Assembly (NCBI GenBank): GCA_021787595.1
Contig: JAJYLQ010000004.1
Coordinates: 1-64,000 of the forward strand
DNA: 64,000 nt
Source: Chloroflexota bacterium
Lineage (GTDB): Bacteria; Chloroflexota; Anaerolineae; Anaerolineales; Villigracilaceae
Reading direction: 5' to 3'
In this document: piece by piece, positions 62,736 to 64,000 of the stretch
Layout of the letters: every line of letters begins with the position of its first letter
How positions within the stretch are numbered: position 1 is the first letter of the stretch
Notes under the pieces: generated by a model
Database searches by the model: none
What the model was told of the DNA's origin: nothing
Seen by the model: the letters and a program-made list of their open reading frames with translations, nothing else
Position numbers and translations under genes: made by a program

Positions 62736-63506
62736 ATGAGCAGCGATATTATTATCGAAACCATTAATCTCTCCAAACACTTCGGCGCGCTGGTCGCGGT
62801 GGACGATGTCAGCCTCAAAGTCCGCAGGAATTCGTTGCATGCCATCATCGGTCCGAATGGAGCAGGGAAGACCACGTTCTTCAATCTATTGAGCGGCAAC
62901 CTCGAACCGACCGGCGGCAAGGTAATATTCAAAGGCAGCGACCTGACTGGCCAGCCTGTTCATCGCATGATCCATCACGGCATCGGGCGTTCCTTCCAGA
63001 TCACGAACATCTTTCCAAACCTGACGGTCTTTGAAAATATCCGTCTCGCTTCACAGGCATTGGAAAAATATAACTTCAAATTTTGGATGAACGCTTCCCG
63101 TTTGGAAAGATGCGAACGGCGCACGTGGGAAGTCATCGAAAAAGTTGGATTGAAGGAACGCGCTCAAGCGCTTGCGCGTACACTTCCGCATGGCGATCAG
63201 CGCAAGCTGGAATTGGGCATGATCCTCGCCCCAGACCCGGAAGTGCTTTTGCTCGATGAACCGACCGCAGGCATGGCCGCGGAACAGGTCCCGGAATTGC
63301 TTGCCCTGATTCAAGAGATTCAAAAGACAGGAAATAAAACCGTGATATTGGTTGAACATAATATGAACGTTGTGATGAGCGTTTCCGACATTATTACGGT
63401 CATGCATCTTGGCAAAGTTCTCGCCGAAGGCACGCCCGCGGAAATCGCTGCAAACAAGGAAGTGCAAACCGCTTATCTCGGCGGTTTGTATGAGTTGAAT
63501 GTATAA
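62736..63506 (+). CDS. livG: LivG-like ABC transporter ATPase
   Basis: A 256-residue ATPase. Walker A GPNGAGKTTFF, signature segment THPHGDQRKLELG (a LivG-type variant) and Walker B VLLLDEPTAGM, then the switch His in LVEHNMN. It would power uptake with LivK and unseen LivH/LivM permeases. The symbol reflects family, not tested substrate. Confidence 0.94.
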   Translation: MSSDIIIETINLSKHFGALVAVDDVSLKVRRNSLHAIIGPNGAGKTTFFNLLSGNLEPTGGKVIFKGSDLTGQPVHRMIHHGIGRSFQITNIFPNLTVFENIRLASQALEKYNFKFWMNASRLERCERRTWEVIEKVGLKERAQALARTLPHGDQRKLELGMILAPDPEVLLLDEPTAGMAAEQVPELLALIQEIQKTGNKTVILVEHNMNVVMSVSDIITVMHLGKVLAEGTPAEIAANKEVQTAYLGGLYELNV

Positions 63507-63516
63507 GATGACCTAT

Positions 63517-63569
63517 CCCCGTACCCCTTCCCTAAAAGGGAAGGGGATGTCCGCAGGACAAGGGTTAGG
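63517..63569. repeat. CCCTTCCC-family repeat between livG and livF
   Basis: CCCCTTCCC and GGGAAGGGG pair around TAAAA, followed by a short GTCCGCAGGAC palindrome. Confidence 0.65.
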
Positions 63570-63620
63570 TTTTTACTTTGTGTTCCTTTGTGACCTTCGT
63601 GGTTAAAAAATTCTAGGATC

Positions 63621-64000
63621 ATGCAAACCATTCTTGATGTTCAAGGTATTCACACATTCATCGGTCAATACCACATTCTTCAAGGCGTGGATGTGCGCGT
63701 CCCCGCCGGTTCGATTACGGCTCTGCTCGGACGCAACGGCGCGGGCAAGACCACTACGCTCAAATCCATTCTCGGATTGACGCCGCCGCGCCAGGGTAAA
63801 GTTATTCTCGATGGCCGCGAAGTGCAGGGAATGCGTTCGTTCGACATTGCCGCGATGGGCATCGGTTTTGTCCCTGAGCATCGCGCCATCTTCCGCGATC
63901 TCAGCGTGGAGGAGAATCTAAAATTGGCGGAACGCGCCAAAGGCGATTACGTTCGCAAGCGCGATTTCATTTTCGATCTTTTTCCCGATCTCAAACGCCT
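63621..64000 (+). CDS. livF: LivF-like ABC transporter ATPase, cut by the window end
   Basis: The first 126 codons of a LivF-type ATPase. After MQTILDVQGIHTFIGQYHIL comes Walker A GRNGAGKTTTLKSI, then VPEHRAIFRDLSVEENL, all typical. The signature and Walker B lie beyond the window. It would form the ATPase pair with LivG. Confidence 0.92.
   Translation, partial: MQTILDVQGIHTFIGQYHILQGVDVRVPAGSITALLGRNGAGKTTTLKSILGLTPPRQGKVILDGREVQGMRSFDIAAMGIGFVPEHRAIFRDLSVEENLKLAERAKGDYVRKRDFIFDLFPDLKR

Overview
The window looks like a chromosomal segment of a Chloroflexota bacterium, most likely Anaerolineae. This is inferred from gene content and style: an Agl23-like glycosyltransferase fused to an NHL propeller, a MalT/BTAD-type giant regulator, a DUF2227 protein, a bacterial alpha-2-macroglobulin, many ABC lipoproteins, and abundant short GC-rich palindromic repeats between and even inside genes. 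No plasmid, phage or transposase gene is visible. There is one tRNA (Leu, anticodon UAG) and no rRNA.

Layout. 1-3830: a molybdenum hydroxylase (FAD subunit plus a fused 2Fe-2S/molybdopterin subunit) on the minus strand. 4191-11232: a tight seven-gene plus-strand operon of sulfotransferase, FemAB/GNAT-like acyltransferase, ICMT-type membrane methyltransferase, a homologue of tuberculosinyl transferase Rv3378c, a homologue of the class II diterpene cyclase Rv3377c, a membrane histidine kinase and a response regulator. Gene ends overlap by TTGA and ATGA at the two most telling junctions. 11240-19506: MFS transporter, Mut7-C protein, PBP1C-like penicillin-binding protein and a sugar ABC transporter. 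19675-25617: a 1980-residue alpha-2-macroglobulin with a CMEQ thioester motif. 25931-28709: small DUF genes, a partial tandem duplication and type 2 IPP isomerase (fni). 28795-36891: acyl carrier protein, DinB-like protein, succinyl-CoA ligase, Agl23-NHL protein and rlmN. 37159-43016: HU-like protein, two secreted proteins of AT-rich composition, decayed DUF2283/DUF4258 remnants, a HAD phosphatase and a DUF1028 protein. 43083-47106: clpP, trigger factor, tRNA-Leu and small conserved genes. 47194-50427: MalT/BTAD regulator. 50580-64000: a long plus-strand acyl-CoA cluster with a KAS III-like enzyme, three AMP-forming acyl-CoA ligases, two MaoC-fold proteins, three alpha/beta hydrolases, an SDR and a branched-chain-amino-acid-type ABC transporter cut by the window end.

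The most exciting system is the diterpenoid locus at 6195-9169. The cyclase and the cis-prenyltransferase-fold partner resemble the Mycobacterium tuberculosis tuberculosinyl-adenosine pair and the Herpetosiphon O-methylkolavelool pair. Here they are coupled to a membrane methyltransferase on one side and a two-component system on the other, and both enzymes carry unusual active-site residues (Asn in place of the expected Asp in one, a DSDMT motif in the other). The product cannot be read from sequence, but a methylated, possibly sulfated or acylated diterpenoid made under its own sensor control is a reasonable hypothesis. The IPP isomerase elsewhere in the window would feed such a pathway. No prenyl diphosphate synthase is in the window.

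The second theme is invasion by palindromic repeats. At least two conserved proteins, RlmN and a HAD phosphatase, have in-frame copies of a CCCCTCTCCC-type repeat inside their coding sequence.
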